Positions 1 to 5,965 of a stretch of 16,915 nucleotides of DNA are shown piece by piece. A program made the translations under genes and the position numbers. This DNA comes from Leptospirillum sp. GTDB taxonomy: Bacteria; Nitrospirota; Leptospirillia; Leptospirillales; Leptospirillaceae. The notes beneath the pieces are model-generated. The model was not told the DNA's origin. It saw nothing but the letters and a program-made list of their open reading frames with translations, and did not search any database. Each line of letters starts with the position of its first letter. Position 1 is the stretch's first letter. The stretch spans positions 1 through 16,915 of the forward strand of contig DAIEST010000090.1 of NCBI GenBank assembly GCA_027346125.1, read 5' to 3'.

Positions 1-11
1 AAACAGATCCT

Positions 12-41
12 TTGCGAAATGGAATCTTGATCTCCTATAAT
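12..41 (+). promoter_or_regulatory. Candidate sigma-70 promoter for the ubiE operon
   Basis: A perfect TATAAT hexamer lies at 36-41, and TTGCGA (4 of 6 matches to TTGACA) lies at 12-17 with an 18-base spacer. Transcription would be expected to start near 48-49, only two or three bases before the ubiE ATG at 51. No Shine-Dalgarno precedes that ATG, which fits a leaderless message. The promoter is inferred from sequence match only. The TTG at 12 is in frame with ubiE and could instead be an upstream start. Confidence 0.5.
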
Positions 42-50
42 GGGCAAACT

Positions 51-791
51 ATGGAAACCTACCCACTGCCCAGCGTCAACGAGAAAGAAACGGTCGTCCA
101 GAGGATGTTTACCTCTGCCGCCGATGCCTACGATATCAACAATACTGTCCTCAGTTTCGGGATGCACCACCTGTGGAAAAGACTGACCATCTCCCTTCTG
201 GACGTGAAGGAAGGAAATGTGGTAGTCGATCTCTGCGGCGGAACGGCGGACCTGTCCCTTCTTGCCGCCAGAAAGGCAGGCTTGACAGGAAGCGTCCTGA
301 CCCTGGACCTGAACTATGCAATGCTGAAAGTGGGTCATGAAAAACTGAAAGAGCCGGGAGGACAGGCGTTTTCGCGGGCCCCGGTCAATGTCCTTCAGTG
401 CAACGCGGAATGTCTGTCCCTGAAGGATGATTCTGTTGACCGGCTCGTTGTGGGGTTTGGTCTCAGGAACGTCTCTCATCTTGATGTCGCTCTTTCGGAG
501 ATATACCGGGTACTCAAGCCGGGGGGACGGTTTGCCTGCCTCGAGTTTTCAACCCCGGTCAACAGTGCGTGGAGACAGTTATACCGGTTCTATTCTTTTT
601 TCCTTTTGCCCTGGATCGGAAAGGTCATTTCGGGTGACCGGACCGGAATATACGAATATCTTCCCGCATCGATCGCCCGCTTCCCGGATCAGGAAACATT
701 CCGGTCCATCATCCTGGACGCCGGTTTCGGAAAGGTTTCCTACAGGAATCTTTCGGGAGGGATCGTTGCGATACATATGGGAGTCAAGTAG
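51..791 (+). CDS. ubiE: UbiE/MenG-type quinone C-methyltransferase
   Basis: This is an SAM-dependent C-methyltransferase that methylates the prenylated ring of a respiratory quinone precursor. The 246-residue protein is close to the usual length of about 250. Family marks in order are an N-terminal SFGMHHLWKR block, as in proteobacterial UbiE, an SAM-binding VVDLCGGTADLS loop near residue 60, GFGLRNV and YRVLKPGGR in the middle, LEFS, and a C-terminal YEYLPASIARFPDQE plus GGIVAIHMG ending. The nucleotide loop reads CGGTAD where many homologues have GGTGD. I chose the ATG at 51 because family homology begins soon after it and a strong -10 box lies just upstream. An in-frame TTG at 12 would add 13 residues. 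The stop abuts the next gene's ATG directly. Function at family level is secure. Whether the product is a ubiquinone-, plastoquinone- or menaquinone-like molecule cannot be read from this gene alone. Confidence 0.93.
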   Translation: METYPLPSVNEKETVVQRMFTSAADAYDINNTVLSFGMHHLWKRLTISLLDVKEGNVVVDLCGGTADLSLLAARKAGLTGSVLTLDLNYAMLKVGHEKLKEPGGQAFSRAPVNVLQCNAECLSLKDDSVDRLVVGFGLRNVSHLDVALSEIYRVLKPGGRFACLEFSTPVNSAWRQLYRFYSFFLLPWIGKVISGDRTGIYEYLPASIARFPDQETFRSIILDAGFGKVSYRNLSGGIVAIHMGVK

Positions 792-2405
792 ATGTCAATT
801 ACGGCGAGTCCCTCGCTCCTCGATGTGCATGCTCTTCCCATGGCACCTTCCGCCCCTCCTCCCGCAGTTCTGAAAAGAGTTCTTTTTGTCTGGCTGCCGG
901 TCAGTCCGATTTTTCCGGTAGGGATCGGATACCTGGTCACCTGGCTTCATCGACATCATCCGGAGATAGCGATCTCTGTTCTTGACCTGACCCAGGTTCC
1001 GGAGGGAGAGGTCAAGGAGGCGTTGAGAAAAAAAATTGTTTCCTTCGAGCCGGATCTTCTGGCTTTTTCCTGGCGGGATGTCCAGATCTTTGCCCCGCAT
1101 GAAGGAGACAATTCCCTCCGACGGGCGTTCGAATTCTATTACTCGCCCAATCCGCTGATCCGTGCCCGTGCTGCTGTGGATGGTCTGCGGATGGTCTGGC
1201 GGTACCGCAACGAGTTCAACAAGAAACTCCGGTTGATCAAGGAAGGAATCCGTCTTGCTCCTTCTGCCCGTGTCATGGTTGGAGGAGGGGCATTTTCCGT
1301 TTTTGCCGAACAGATCATCAAGCTGTTGCCGGAAGGGGTGATCGGTGTGGTCGGGGAGGGTGAGGATGCCCTGGTCAAGGTTGTAGAAGGCCGACCGATC
1401 GATGACGACCGTGTCATTTACCGCTCCGGCGGAAAGACTGTCCGGGGAAAGAAGGATGGTGCGGTTGAGATTCGAAGGGCTCCTTTCGACCTCCCTTATC
1501 TTGAAAGCGTATTTGAAGGGCATCAGTTCTACCATCGGACGATGGTGGGGATCCAGACGAAGAGAGGGTGTCCATACGGCTGTTCCTTCTGCCTTTACAC
1601 GTATATCGAAGGAAAGCGCGTCCACTACCGGGATCCCGAGGATGTTGTCGGAGAAATGCGCCAGTATTACGAACGCTGGGGGATCCGGAACTTCTGGTTT
1701 GCGGATGCCCAGTTCATTCCGGGGGTCAAGGCCGTTCCGGAAGCCATGGATCTGCTGACGGCGATCCGCGATAGCGGCATGAAGGTTACCTGGAGCGGAT
1801 ATATTCGTACCAGCCTTATCTCGCCAGAGATGGCCCGGTTGATGGTGGAATCCGGGATGGGCGACCTTGAGGTTTCTGTGACCTCGGGCTCCCAGGAAAT
1901 TCTTGATTCGCTCCGGATGGGCTTTCGTCTGGACCAGCTGGTCGAAGGGTGCCGAAATCTCATGAATGCCGGGTATCGGGGCAATATTATCCTGAATTAT
2001 TCGCTGAACGCTCCGGGTGAAACGGAAGAGACGCTTCGGGAATCCATCCGCTCCTACGACACCCTGTGCTCGATCTTCGGCGAAGACCGGGTATATCCGA
2101 TGGTATTCTTTCTGGCCGTTCAGCCGCATACCGGATTTGAGAAGAGACTGATCCGGGAAGGGTATCTTGACGAGGATTACAACCCGATCACGTTGAATCC
2201 GGTGACGATTCGAAAGCTGCTTTACAATCCCGGACATCTTGGAAAGATGATCGCCAGGGCCTGTCTGCTTGCCTGGGATGAAGAGCCGATGAAGATCGGA
2301 CGGGCCGTCATGAGGGAGCTTACCGCCATTCTGGGAAGACCCCAGCCCCCTGTTCCCCCTTCTTCTTCCCATGCCGCCTCCCTTGAGATGCCGAGCTTGC
2401 CCTAA
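792..2405 (+). CDS. B12-binding-type radical SAM protein, substrate unknown
   Basis: This 537-residue protein has the two-part layout of cobalamin-binding radical SAM enzymes (the BchE/HpnJ-like class). An N-terminal Rossmann-like half begins with KRVLFVWLPVSPIFPVG, continues with a FEPDLLAFSW segment and ends with a VVGEGEDALVKVVEG element. The radical SAM barrel then carries the 4Fe-4S motif CPYGCSFC, with Cys260, Cys264 and Cys267 in CxxxCxxC spacing. The B12 half lacks a DxHxxG ligand, as is usual in this class. The last 25 residues are Pro/Ser-rich and probably disordered. The ATG follows the ubiE stop with no gap and the stop abuts the ubiC-like gene, so it belongs to the quinone operon. 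Members of this class methylate, cyclise or rearrange inactive carbons. The context suggests a ring- or tail-modifying step in quinone synthesis, but that is inference only. Confidence 0.93.
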   Translation: MSITASPSLLDVHALPMAPSAPPPAVLKRVLFVWLPVSPIFPVGIGYLVTWLHRHHPEIAISVLDLTQVPEGEVKEALRKKIVSFEPDLLAFSWRDVQIFAPHEGDNSLRRAFEFYYSPNPLIRARAAVDGLRMVWRYRNEFNKKLRLIKEGIRLAPSARVMVGGGAFSVFAEQIIKLLPEGVIGVVGEGEDALVKVVEGRPIDDDRVIYRSGGKTVRGKKDGAVEIRRAPFDLPYLESVFEGHQFYHRTMVGIQTKRGCPYGCSFCLYTYIEGKRVHYRDPEDVVGEMRQYYERWGIRNFWFADAQFIPGVKAVPEAMDLLTAIRDSGMKVTWSGYIRTSLISPEMARLMVESGMGDLEVSVTSGSQEILDSLRMGFRLDQLVEGCRNLMNAGYRGNIILNYSLNAPGETEETLRESIRSYDTLCSIFGEDRVYPMVFFLAVQPHTGFEKRLIREGYLDEDYNPITLNPVTIRKLLYNPGHLGKMIARACLLAWDEEPMKIGRAVMRELTAILGRPQPPVPPSSSHAASLEMPSLP

Positions 2406-2918
2406 GTGTATCCCGGGGAGAAGGTCCTCTATCAGGAAGGAATGTCCGGGTGGGAATCATTGCGGGGGATTCCTCCGGGCGTTCGGCTCCTTCTCGGTAT
2501 CGATGGTTCGCTGACCCGGGCACTTGAATTTCTGGGAGGCGGTCCTGTGTCGGTGGAGTTGATGGAGCCACCCTCTTCGGATAAGCGATTGGCATTCTTG
2601 TGTATGCCGGGATTGGGGCGGGTTGTCCAGGCATTGACCAGTCTGTCTCCTCCCTCAGACCCGAAGGATCTGTCCATTCTTACCGATCCGCGTCCGATCG
2701 GTCCGCGTCTGTCTGAATCCCATGGGCCACTGTATCGTGAAGGCCTGACAATCTTTCAGTCTTTTGGAACGGGTTTTCCGTCGGATGGTGACCGGAAAAG
2801 TCATCTTCTCTGGGGGCGTGTCTATGATCTGGTTGCGACCCCCGGTCCTCGCCTGACAATCCGCGAATGGTTTCTCCCATCCCTGGTTTCTTTTCTGGAG
2901 CTTCGAAAAAAATCATGA
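2406..2918 (+). CDS. ubiC: Chorismate pyruvate-lyase (UbiC)-like protein
   Basis: The 170-residue product resembles chorismate pyruvate-lyase, which makes 4-hydroxybenzoate plus pyruvate from chorismate, the first committed ubiquinone step. I recognise LLLGIDGSLTRALE followed by PVSVELM near residues 28-53, a KRLAFLC strand near 60-66, RPIGPRL near 96-102, LLWGRVYDL at 134-142 and REWFLP at 153-158. These match E. coli blocks in order. By eye, Arg61 and Glu154 align with the catalytic Arg76 and Glu155 of E. coli UbiC. The glycine-arginine pair of the E. coli product pocket appears as Ala-Leu here, so activity or product release may differ. The GTG at 2406 follows the previous stop directly but has no clear Shine-Dalgarno. 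An in-frame ATG at 2442 sits too close behind an AGGAAGG. The gene overlaps ubiA by four bases (ATGA). An unrecognised chorismate-binding function is the alternative. Confidence 0.8.
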   Translation: MYPGEKVLYQEGMSGWESLRGIPPGVRLLLGIDGSLTRALEFLGGGPVSVELMEPPSSDKRLAFLCMPGLGRVVQALTSLSPPSDPKDLSILTDPRPIGPRLSESHGPLYREGLTIFQSFGTGFPSDGDRKSHLLWGRVYDLVATPGPRLTIREWFLPSLVSFLELRKKS

Positions 2919-3778
2919 AAACAGGAACCGCCGTTCTGGACCTGATTCGTTTCCGTCGTCCGATCGGGAGCGTTCTTCTGTTCATTCCCGCCCTTTGGGG
3001 GCTTCTGGCTGCATGGAATGGTTCTCCGCCATTCGGCATGCTCCTGCTTTTTGCGGTTGGGTCTTTTTTCATGAGGTCGGCCGGGTGCGCCATCAATGAC
3101 ATTCTGGATCGAAAAATCGATCTGGAGGTTTCCCGGACAAAGGAACGACCCATTCCGTCCGGACGGCTTTCCGTTTTTTCGGCATGGGCGGTATTTGGCG
3201 TGTTCGTACTCCTGTCCGTTTCCCTGCTTGCGTTCCTCAATCCTTTGTCAAGACTCATCGCTGTTTTCGGGTTTGCGACGACTGCCATCTATCCGCTGAT
3301 GAAACGGTTCATGCCCATCCCCCAGCTGTTCATGGGGATCCCATTCGGAATGACGGCTCCATTGATGGCCTGGGCACAGGGAAGGGGACACCTTGACTGG
3401 CCGGGCATCGCGATTGGTCTTGGCGGACTGTTCTGGGCGACAGCCTACGATCTTGTCTATGCGATCGCGGACAGGGAAGATGATATCCGGGCGGGCGTCT
3501 GCTCTGGTGTCGTGACGTTCGGAAAACGGCTTTGGCTGGCTGTTTTCCTGTTTGGGACGGCCTCCGCCTGCTTTTTGTGGTCTGCCGGTGCCTCGATCGG
3601 GTTTGACCGCTTCTTCCCCTGGGCTGTTGCCGTGTTCCTGGGATTGATCGGATGGCAGTCCTGGAAAATCCGATGCGGTCTTCCGGCGGGGAAAGCGATT
3701 CCGTATTTTCAGGCCCATGCATGGATCGGCCTGGTGGTGGCTGCCGGAATCTGGGGAGAATTTCCTGTTCTGGTATGA
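2915..3778 (+). CDS. ubiA: 4-hydroxybenzoate polyprenyltransferase, UbiA family
   Basis: This is a membrane-embedded prenyltransferase that attaches a polyprenyl tail to an aromatic acid, most likely 4-hydroxybenzoate. The 287-residue protein has about eight or nine hydrophobic segments. Both Mg-diphosphate motifs are present: NDILDRKIDLE at 61-71 (Asn61, Asp62, Asp65, Asp69) and YDLVYAIADREDD at 178-190. The SRTKERPIPSG stretch just after the first motif is also typical of UbiA. The ATG at 2915 overlaps the upstream stop in an ATGA and puts the LIRFRRPIGS family start at residue 10. An in-frame ATG at 2867 would add an uncharacteristic 16 residues and a long overlap. A GGAG at 2897-2900 is a distant ribosome site. 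Placement directly after the UbiC-like gene supports 4-hydroxybenzoate as substrate. Other UbiA relatives act on homogentisate or haem, and the flanking ubi genes argue against those. Confidence 0.93.
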   Translation: MKTGTAVLDLIRFRRPIGSVLLFIPALWGLLAAWNGSPPFGMLLLFAVGSFFMRSAGCAINDILDRKIDLEVSRTKERPIPSGRLSVFSAWAVFGVFVLLSVSLLAFLNPLSRLIAVFGFATTAIYPLMKRFMPIPQLFMGIPFGMTAPLMAWAQGRGHLDWPGIAIGLGGLFWATAYDLVYAIADREDDIRAGVCSGVVTFGKRLWLAVFLFGTASACFLWSAGASIGFDRFFPWAVAVFLGLIGWQSWKIRCGLPAGKAIPYFQAHAWIGLVVAAGIWGEFPVLV

Positions 3779-3831
3779 GTGCTTTCTGCGCAGGATGCGT
3801 CTGTCATGGCCCGTCCGGATGTCAGAAATGA
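3775..3831 (+). CDS. Doubtful 18-residue Cys-rich micro-ORF after ubiA
   Basis: An ATG overlaps the ubiA stop as ATGA and opens an 18-codon frame that ends in TGA. The peptide MSAFCAGCVCHGPSGCQK contains four cysteines and a histidine in a CxxCxCH...C pattern that could bind a metal. The only ribosome-site-like sequence, GGGGAGA, is about 16 bases upstream, so initiation would depend on coupling to ubiA. Nothing here is recognised as a known family. It could easily be chance and is listed because the overlap style matches real junctions in this window. Confidence 0.15.
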   Translation: MSAFCAGCVCHGPSGCQK

Positions 3832-3890
3832 AAATGCTGTCCTTGGGTCTGGGATCCGATCGCGTTCTTGATAGTGGAAAGCAAGGATGA

Positions 3891-3920
3891 TTTTCAAACA
3901 GATTTGTACTATGGTAGAAT
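3891..3920 (+). promoter_or_regulatory. Candidate extended -10 promoter for the small membrane-protein genes
   Basis: TAGAAT at 3915-3920 is preceded by TGG, giving an extended -10 element. TTTTCA at 3891-3896 matches the -35 consensus in 4 of 6 places with an 18-base spacer. Initiation near 3927 would give a leader of about 140 bases before the ATG at 4067, containing the hairpin at 3938-4004. No clear terminator for ubiA precedes it, so some read-through from the quinone operon is possible. Confidence 0.45.
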
Positions 3921-3937
3921 CTCTTTTGTTTTTGATC

Positions 3938-4004
3938 GGCTGTCCGAACCGTTAGCCCTTATGTAAGGTATCTGCATTTATCCATTTGGGTTCGGGCGGT
4001 TTTT
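3938..4004 (+). terminator. Terminator- or attenuator-like hairpin in the leader
   Basis: The arm CTGTCCGAACC (3940-3950) pairs with GGTTCGGGCGG (3989-3999) over 11 base pairs with two G-T wobbles. TTTTT at 4000-4004 follows. The 38-base loop contains a second small hairpin, CCTT-ATGT-AAGG (3957-3968), and within it a start-stop ATGTAA. A long stem followed by a T run fits a Rho-independent terminator. It lies downstream of a promoter and 62 bases before a gene with a very strong ribosome site, so it could be a transcriptional attenuator or riboswitch-like leader instead of the end of the ubiA transcript. I do not recognise a known riboswitch class. Confidence 0.45.
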
Positions 4005-4053
4005 GTATGGGGAACGCGTGCGACTGGAACTCATTTTAGGGTCCGCAACAATC

Positions 4054-4060
4054 AGGAGGT
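4054..4060 (+). promoter_or_regulatory. Near-perfect Shine-Dalgarno for the 39-residue ORF
   Basis: AGGAGGT lies six bases before the ATG at 4067. This is the strongest ribosome binding site seen in the window, and it argues that the very short reading frame behind it is a highly translated real gene. Confidence 0.75.
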
Positions 4061-4066
4061 AGTGAC

Positions 4067-4186
4067 ATGTTGGTCGATAGGGTAGCGAACTGGACGGGAT
4101 TTGAATGGGTGCTTCTGCTCGGTGTCGGTGGTGCAATTGTGGCAGGCTGGTTTATGGTGATTCAGGCCATCTACCACAACAAGTAG
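4067..4186 (+). CDS. 39-residue single-helix membrane protein
   Basis: This small protein begins MLVDRVANWTGFEW. One hydrophobic helix follows at about residues 14-36 (VLLLGVGGAIVAGWFMVIQA), and the tail is short, YHNK. The helix contains a small-residue GVGGAIVAG face suited to tight helix packing. It has the strongest Shine-Dalgarno of the window and lies 32 bases before a second small membrane gene, so the two are probably co-transcribed. I do not recognise the family. Size and layout resemble accessory subunits of respiratory oxidases or other membrane complexes such as CcoQ or CydX-like peptides, but there is no sequence match I can defend. It is below the length cut-off of many gene callers. 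Confidence 0.7.
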   Translation: MLVDRVANWTGFEWVLLLGVGGAIVAGWFMVIQAIYHNK

Positions 4187-4218
4187 TCGATCAGGACAGG
4201 GGAAGGGCACGGAGGAGC

Positions 4219-4407
4219 ATGAGCCTGACCGACGATATCCGAAAGATGTGGAAAGAATCAAAAGCGGTCTTTTTCATTCTGTCGGGTGCGGTGTTTCTCT
4301 TTGCCCTTCTTTTTGTCTCGATGCTGTGGGGTATCTTTGGTCATGATACCTTCAGTGCTCACACAACGCTTCCCTCCGCCCCACAGGGGGTTAGCAAGGG
4401 CCCTTGA
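4219..4407 (+). CDS. 62-residue single-helix membrane protein
   Basis: The N-terminus is charged and probably cytoplasmic (MSLTDDIRKMWKESKA). One long hydrophobic helix spans about residues 17-40 and contains FFILSGAVFLFALLFVSMLW. A polar Ser/Pro/Thr-rich tail of about 20 residues ends in GVSKGP. A GGAGGAG sits just upstream of the ATG at 4219, which is why I prefer it to a longer in-frame start at 4105 that would run through the preceding small gene. The positive-inside rule places the tail outside the cytoplasm. The family is not recognised. The pairing with the 39-residue protein suggests that both are subunits of one membrane complex or both respond to one signal, which is inference. Confidence 0.7.
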   Translation: MSLTDDIRKMWKESKAVFFILSGAVFLFALLFVSMLWGIFGHDTFSAHTTLPSAPQGVSKGP

Positions 4408-4489
4408 CGCTTTTCCTGTGCGCGCTGCCTGGATGGCGCTGACGGAATGCTGCGATAGAATGTATGGACTGGTTCGCACGGTTCGAACC
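4395..4489 (+). other. Palindrome and hairpin between small genes and yajR
   Basis: A perfect 12-base palindrome, CAAGGGCCCTTG (4395-4406), overlaps the stop of the 62-residue gene. At 4471-4489 GGTTCG pairs with CGAACC around a seven-base loop, and the 3' part is itself a 10-base palindrome, GGTTCGAACC. Neither is followed directly by a T run, so neither is a good intrinsic terminator. They could be protein-binding sites or weak transcript ends. The rest of the 166-base gap holds only the weak promoter listed separately. Confidence 0.3.
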
Positions 4490-4522
4490 TCCCCCGCCTG
4501 AGGCTTCTGAAAATTCAGTTTC

Positions 4523-4549
4523 TTGCCCCCCACCATCAATGTTTATGAT
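4523..4549 (+). promoter_or_regulatory. Weak candidate promoter for yajR
   Basis: TATGAT at 4544-4549 matches the -10 consensus in 5 of 6 places, and TTGCCC at 4523-4528 matches -35 in 4 of 6. The spacer is only 15 bases, which is short. Initiation near 4556 would leave a leader of about 18 bases holding the GGAAGGA ribosome site. Confidence 0.25.
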
Positions 4550-4573
4550 CAACTTGGCTCTGGAAGGATATTC

Positions 4574-5953
4574 ATGAACACGGACGACCTCACTTCTATT
4601 GAAAAAAAGACGATTGCAGGACTGAGTCTCATCTTTTCCATCCGCATGTTCGGACTCTTCATCGTGCTCCCGGTGATCAGCCTTTATGCGAGGAAGCTTC
4701 CCGGGGCGGATCCGTTCTGGCTGGGTCTGGCGCTTGGCGGATACGGCCTGACTCAGGCGCTGTTCCAGGTTCCGTTCGGGATGCTGTCGGACAAGTTCGG
4801 TCGAAAACCGATCATTATTTTGGGCCTTCTGATCTTTGCTGCCGGTTCGGTTATGGCCGCGGAAGCCCATTCTGTGGAAACTCTTTTTATCGGACGGCTT
4901 CTTCAGGGTGCGGGCGCTATCGCATCTGTCATCATCGCACTGATGGCGGATCTGACTCGCGAAGAGGTCAGGACCCGGGCGATGGCCGGAATCGGGATGT
5001 CGATCGGTCTCGCTTTTGCCCTGGGGATGATTGTCGGTCCGATTGTAGGGGCTCACTGGGACGTGTCTGTCCTGTTCTGGTGCACAGCCGGCCTGGCTCT
5101 GCTGGCCATTGCCATTCTTGTGTTTGCGGTTCCGAATCCGGTGGGAGCAGTTCACAAAAACGAGATGGAGCTTTCGTTCGATCAATTGGGATATGTTCTT
5201 CGGGTTCCTTCCCTGTTGCGGATGGACCTTTCCGTGTTCGCCACGCACGCATCGCTGACCGCCGTGTTTGTCAGTTTCCCGATCCTGCTTTCCCAGTACA
5301 TGCCCGAGCGATCCATGTGGCATGTCTATCTCCCTGTCATCCTGTCCGGCCTTTTTCTGATGGTTCCGGGAATGATCTATGCAGAAAAAAAGAAGAAGCT
5401 GAAGCAGACCTTCCTGTTTTCCATCGCGCTCATCGTGGCAAGTTTCGTCATCTTTCTGCTGGGATACCGAAGTGAGGCCGGCCTGATCACAGGACTGACC
5501 GTTTTTTTTATCGGCTTTAACTTGCTGGAGCCGCTGATGCCCTCGATCATGACCCGTTTCGCCCGGACCAAAACCCGGGGAACGTCGTCGGGGGTTTTCA
5601 ATATGAGTCAGTTTTTGGGTGCGTTTGTGGGAGGGAGCGCCGGCGGGTATCTGGTGTCCATGTCGGACAAGGTTTTGTTTGGAGGGCTTCTTCTCCTGTC
5701 CGTGGTCTGGTTTCTTGTCTGTGTTGGCCTCACCGATCCCAACCATATACAGATCTTCGAACGGCCTCTAGGCGCGGATCTGAGCGATCCCTCCCCGATC
5801 TGTCGCCAGGTGGGGGACATGACAGGCGTGGTTGATTGCCGCTATCTGGAGAGTACAAAAACGCTCTGGGTGAAATATCTGAAAACAGATCTTTCCTCGG
5901 AGGATCTGAATCGCAAGCTGGAAAGCCTGATCGTAAACAGTCCGGTCCGGTAG
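4574..5953 (+). CDS. yajR: YajR-type MFS transporter with C-terminal extension
   Basis: This is a 12-helix major facilitator superfamily proton-coupled transporter of the inner membrane. Its 459 residues match the length of E. coli YajR (about 454). Shared blocks include FSIRMFGLFIVLPVISLY near 21-38, motif A GMLSDKFGRKP at 69-79, LMADLTREEVRTRAMAGIG in the first half, IYAEKKKKLKQ in the central loop region and SGVFNMSQFLGAFVGGSAGG in the second half. The last 65 or so residues form a soluble tail (GVVDCRYLESTKTLWVKYLK) matching the ferredoxin-like YAM domain position of YajR. The ATG at 4574 has GGAAGGA five bases upstream. An in-frame TTG at 4523 has no ribosome site. The native substrate of YajR is not established to my knowledge. 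The channel gene follows after 12 bases, so the two are probably co-expressed. Confidence 0.92.
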   Translation: MNTDDLTSIEKKTIAGLSLIFSIRMFGLFIVLPVISLYARKLPGADPFWLGLALGGYGLTQALFQVPFGMLSDKFGRKPIIILGLLIFAAGSVMAAEAHSVETLFIGRLLQGAGAIASVIIALMADLTREEVRTRAMAGIGMSIGLAFALGMIVGPIVGAHWDVSVLFWCTAGLALLAIAILVFAVPNPVGAVHKNEMELSFDQLGYVLRVPSLLRMDLSVFATHASLTAVFVSFPILLSQYMPERSMWHVYLPVILSGLFLMVPGMIYAEKKKKLKQTFLFSIALIVASFVIFLLGYRSEAGLITGLTVFFIGFNLLEPLMPSIMTRFARTKTRGTSSGVFNMSQFLGAFVGGSAGGYLVSMSDKVLFGGLLLLSVVWFLVCVGLTDPNHIQIFERPLGADLSDPSPICRQVGDMTGVVDCRYLESTKTLWVKYLKTDLSSEDLNRKLESLIVNSPVR

Positions 5954-5965
5954 GGCAAGCCCGGG

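Noticed and set aside
795..2372. Long minus-strand open frame across the radical SAM gene
   Set aside because: The plus-strand frame has clear family motifs. The antisense frame has low-complexity polar composition and no motifs, and is a by-product of GC-biased codons.
4471..4495. tRNA T-loop-like GGTTCGAACC
   Set aside because: No acceptor, anticodon or D-arm partner could be built around it and there is no CCA-like end. It is explained as a palindrome and hairpin.
4391..5746. 451-codon minus-strand open frame across yajR
   Set aside because: It is rich in Lys, His, Gln and Arg with no hydrophobic core, as expected for the complement of a membrane protein.
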